The notes beneath the pieces are model-generated. The model searched no databases and was not told the origin of the DNA. It saw only the letters and a list, made by a program, of their open reading frames with translations. The position numbers and the translations under genes were made by a program. This document shows positions 61,995 through 64,000 of a stretch of 64,000 bases of DNA, piece after piece. The stretch's first letter is position 1, and every line of letters starts with the position of its first letter. This DNA comes from Bacillus sp. FJAT-26390. Its GTDB lineage: Bacteria; Bacillota; Bacilli; Paenibacillales; Paenibacillaceae. The stretch is from assembly GCF_001682865.1 (NCBI RefSeq), contig NZ_MAQX01000011.1:124614-188613 (forward strand). Reading direction: 5' to 3'.

Positions 61995-63107
61995 TTACGT
62001 ATTTTCTTTCAAAATATGATGCAATGCCTCGATCAGCAGCTCATTCTCCTCAGGCGTGCCTATCGATATTCGCAAATGCGAATTCAGCCCCCATGCTTTT
62101 GCCAGACGAACGATAATGCCTTTAGCCATTAGTTGCTCGTAGATAAACTCCGATTGCTCGCCGACCTCTACCAACACAAAGTTGCTCATGCTCTCTGTAT
62201 AGCTTAATCCCAGCTCGCGGAATGATGCATACAGCCGCTGGCGCTCCTCGGCAACAAGCGAACGCGAACGTGATACATGCTCTTCGTCCCCTATAGCCGC
62301 AATTGCTGCCGCTTGAGCCAAGGCGTTTACGTTAAACGGCTCTTTGACCTGCAAAATGTTTTGGATAATCGCCTGCGGCGCAGCCCCGAAGCCGACGCGT
62401 ATGCCTGCTAAACCGTATATTTTCGAGAAGGTTTTTAAGACGACCAGCGGATAGCCCGTGCGCACAAATTCGATCCCATCCGAATAATCATCCGCAGAGA
62501 CAAAGTGGCTATATGCGGCATCAAGCACGACGAGCACCCACTTGGGAAGGGAGTCGAGAATATATTGCAGCTCTTTTTTGGACAAAATCGTGCCGGTTGG
62601 GTTGTTGGGTGAACATAAATACACCATCTTCGTTCGTTCCGTCACGGCTGCAACAATAGCCTCTGGATCGTATTGAAGATCATTCGTAAGCGGCGCTACT
62701 ATCACTTTGGCACCCATCAGCTGAGCACCAAATTCATATTCGCTAAAGGTAGGCCCTGGAACAATAATTTCATCTTCGGCATCAAGGAACGTCTCAGATA
62801 GGAGCGTAATCAGCTCATCCCCGCCATTGGTGACGATCACTTGCTCGGCACTTAGCTCGTAATGGGTCGCGATCGCTTGCTTCAATTGTACGGACTGGGC
62901 GTCCGGATACCGGTGGAGATCCGTTAATGCCGCCTGCATAGCCGTTACCGCCTTCGGAGAAGGACCTAGCGGATTCTCGTTGGACGCAAGCTTCACAACC
63001 CGCTCAAGGCCAAGCTCCTTCTGCACCTCCCAGATCGGTTTCCCGGGGGAATAAGGCTTCATTTGTTTTAATTCCTTGCGTGCTTGAACCTCGATTTTTC
63101 CGCTCAT
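61995..63107 (-). CDS. hisC: Histidinol-phosphate aminotransferase
   Basis: 370 aa from ATG 63107 behind AAGGTGAAGCC; ATG 63125 is in frame but has no ribosome site. PLP fold type I with the family opening YSPGKPIWEVQKELG, KLASNENPLGPSPKA, CSPNNPTGTILS and the PLP lysine in LKTFSKIYGLAGIRVGF; final Arg in HLRISIGTPEEN. It makes histidinol phosphate; in Bacillota it may also transaminate aromatic amino-acid precursors. It is not near other his genes here. Confidence 0.92.
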   Translation of the reverse strand: MSGKIEVQARKELKQMKPYSPGKPIWEVQKELGLERVVKLASNENPLGPSPKAVTAMQAALTDLHRYPDAQSVQLKQAIATHYELSAEQVIVTNGGDELITLLSETFLDAEDEIIVPGPTFSEYEFGAQLMGAKVIVAPLTNDLQYDPEAIVAAVTERTKMVYLCSPNNPTGTILSKKELQYILDSLPKWVLVVLDAAYSHFVSADDYSDGIEFVRTGYPLVVLKTFSKIYGLAGIRVGFGAAPQAIIQNILQVKEPFNVNALAQAAAIAAIGDEEHVSRSRSLVAEERQRLYASFRELGLSYTESMSNFVLVEVGEQSEFIYEQLMAKGIIVRLAKAWGLNSHLRISIGTPEENELLIEALHHILKENT

Positions 63108-63239
63108 AAATGGCTTCACCTTCATAGACGTTATTTGAAAACTTTATCACTATGATACATTAACTCTTTGTCGCAGTAAAGGATTAATGTGTGACTATTA
63201 TTCTACAATATACGTATATGGCTTTTGTTAATATGTAAA

Positions 63240-63266
63240 TAGAAAGGCGCCCCCCACAGGCGCCTC
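63240..63266 (-). terminator. Terminator of the SLH protein gene
   Basis: Stem AGGCGCC/GGCGCCT on the minus strand followed by TTCTATTT, 12 bp past the stop. Confidence 0.75.
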
Positions 63267-63277
63267 CCTCCTATCAT

Positions 63278-63952
63278 TTAAGACAACGGCTGTGCCGGGG
63301 CCGGGTGTGCCTCTATATATGCTAGCGCATTAAAGATAAGCACAGCAGCATCCGCGCGGGTAATGCTCTCCTGCGGCTTAAAGTTGCCTTCTGCATCCAA
63401 AGCTGCAATCCCTAGCGCGAGCGCGCGCTGGATGGAGCCGCCATATTCAACCGATAGATCAGCTTCATCGCCAATCTCAACCGGCAATAGTTTGATCATC
63501 GGCAAATTGCTATGAAGCTCAATAGCTAAAATCAGCTGATGCGTAAATTGTTCTTTGGTCCAAGTCTGATTAGGATCAAGATCCTTCGGCAGATCCATGT
63601 TATTGCTCGCAGCGATAATCAGCGTGTTAGCGTACCATGCGGCATTATCCGCTTTTTCAAAATAATCCGTCGCCTTAGGCTCTTTAATGAATCGGATAAG
63701 ATCCATATTCAAATCAAGAGCATTCACAATGAGCTGAATGCCTTGAGCTGCAGTAAGCGTCGCATCCGGGGAAAAACGATCGCTGCTGATGCCATGCACC
63801 AGACCCCTTTGCTGAAGGGAGGAAATTTTATCTTTTGCAGCTCCATTCGTAAGATCTGTAAACGTTGATGCGGCTGCAAAGCTTTGTCCAGCAATAGATA
63901 GAGTTAAAACAGCAGTAGCGGCTAGTGTAATCAATTTAAATTTTCCTGTCAT
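63278..63952 (-). CDS. Secreted SLH-domain protein
   Basis: 224 aa from ATG 63952 (GAGGTGACAACG upstream). Signal peptide about 1-27 (ending QSFAAA), then three SLH-like repeats (FTDLTNGAAKDKISSLQQRG; SPDATLTAAQGIQLIVNAL; the third near 150-215 ending SITRADAAVLIFNAL) and a short Pro tail. No other domain. It would bind the cell wall. Role unknown; a further SLH anchor is in the cohesin operon. Confidence 0.85.
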   Translation of the reverse strand: MTGKFKLITLAATAVLTLSIAGQSFAAASTFTDLTNGAAKDKISSLQQRGLVHGISSDRFSPDATLTAAQGIQLIVNALDLNMDLIRFIKEPKATDYFEKADNAAWYANTLIIAASNNMDLPKDLDPNQTWTKEQFTHQLILAIELHSNLPMIKLLPVEIGDEADLSVEYGGSIQRALALGIAALDAEGNFKPQESITRADAAVLIFNALAYIEAHPAPAQPLS

Positions 63953-64000
63953 CGTTGTCACCTCATCTAGTTTTTGGAACGTTCCTTCCTCATAGACGAG

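Overview
The window looks like chromosomal DNA of a spore-forming Bacillota, most likely Paenibacillus or a close relative. Signs are strong GGAGG-type ribosome sites, frequent GTG/TTG starts, an alpha/beta-type SASP behind a sigma-G-like promoter, SLH-domain surface proteins, YesMN-type two-component regulators and many AraC-type regulators. I see no rRNA, tRNA, CRISPR array, IS element or prophage.

Layout. 1-7.7 kb (minus strand): an L-rhamnose operon (rhaEW, ASRT-family protein, rhaI-type isomerase, rhaB, DeoR regulator) followed by lutA and the start of lutB. The L-lactate made from rhamnose could be burned to pyruvate by the Lut proteins. 8-11 kb: ArsR-type regulator divergent from an iron-type alcohol dehydrogenase and an aldo/keto reductase. 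11-22 kb: araM, a tandem sugar-binding-protein sensor, YesN/YesM regulators and a YtfQRT-YjfF-like sugar ABC importer. 22-29.4 kb: sugar dehydrogenase and isomerase-like genes, AraC regulators, a Pro/Thr-stalk lipoprotein and a cytosolic GH127 enzyme. 29.5-31.3 kb: an acetyltransferase and two unknown membrane proteins, one with an apparent CTG start. 31.4-37 kb: an L-fucose operon (fucI, fucA, FGGY kinase, fucU) divergent from its LacI-type regulator. 37-39.7 kb: a repeat-rich non-coding stretch, a C1q-like protein with a basic Cys-containing repeat tail, and a GT2 glycosyltransferase. 39.8-42.1 kb: AraC regulator and GH4 alpha-galactosidase. 42.2-52.6 kb: the most striking locus. It is a four-gene operon encoding a cohesin-SLH surface anchor, a TlpA-like thioredoxin, and two giant secreted glycosidases (GH127 and GH2) that each end in a cohesin plus a type I dockerin. 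53-55.8 kb: GH51 arabinofuranosidase, a small Cys-rich protein and an esterase. 56-64 kb: housekeeping and sporulation genes (aldo/keto reductase, NlpC/P60, ligase-like protein lacking the motif I lysine, SASP, fabV, csp, CAP lipoprotein, hisC, SLH protein).

Together the genes read as a plant cell-wall side-chain island (arabinan, galactan, rhamnogalacturonan, fucosylated glycans). Surface-tethered enzymes cut polymers, an importer and sensor handle released sugars, cytosolic GH127/GH51/GH4 finish oligomers, and the rhamnose and fucose pathways feed lactaldehyde/lactate and DHAP to central metabolism. Functions are read from sequence only; no searches were run. Starts were chosen by ribosome-site placement and are noted where they matter.
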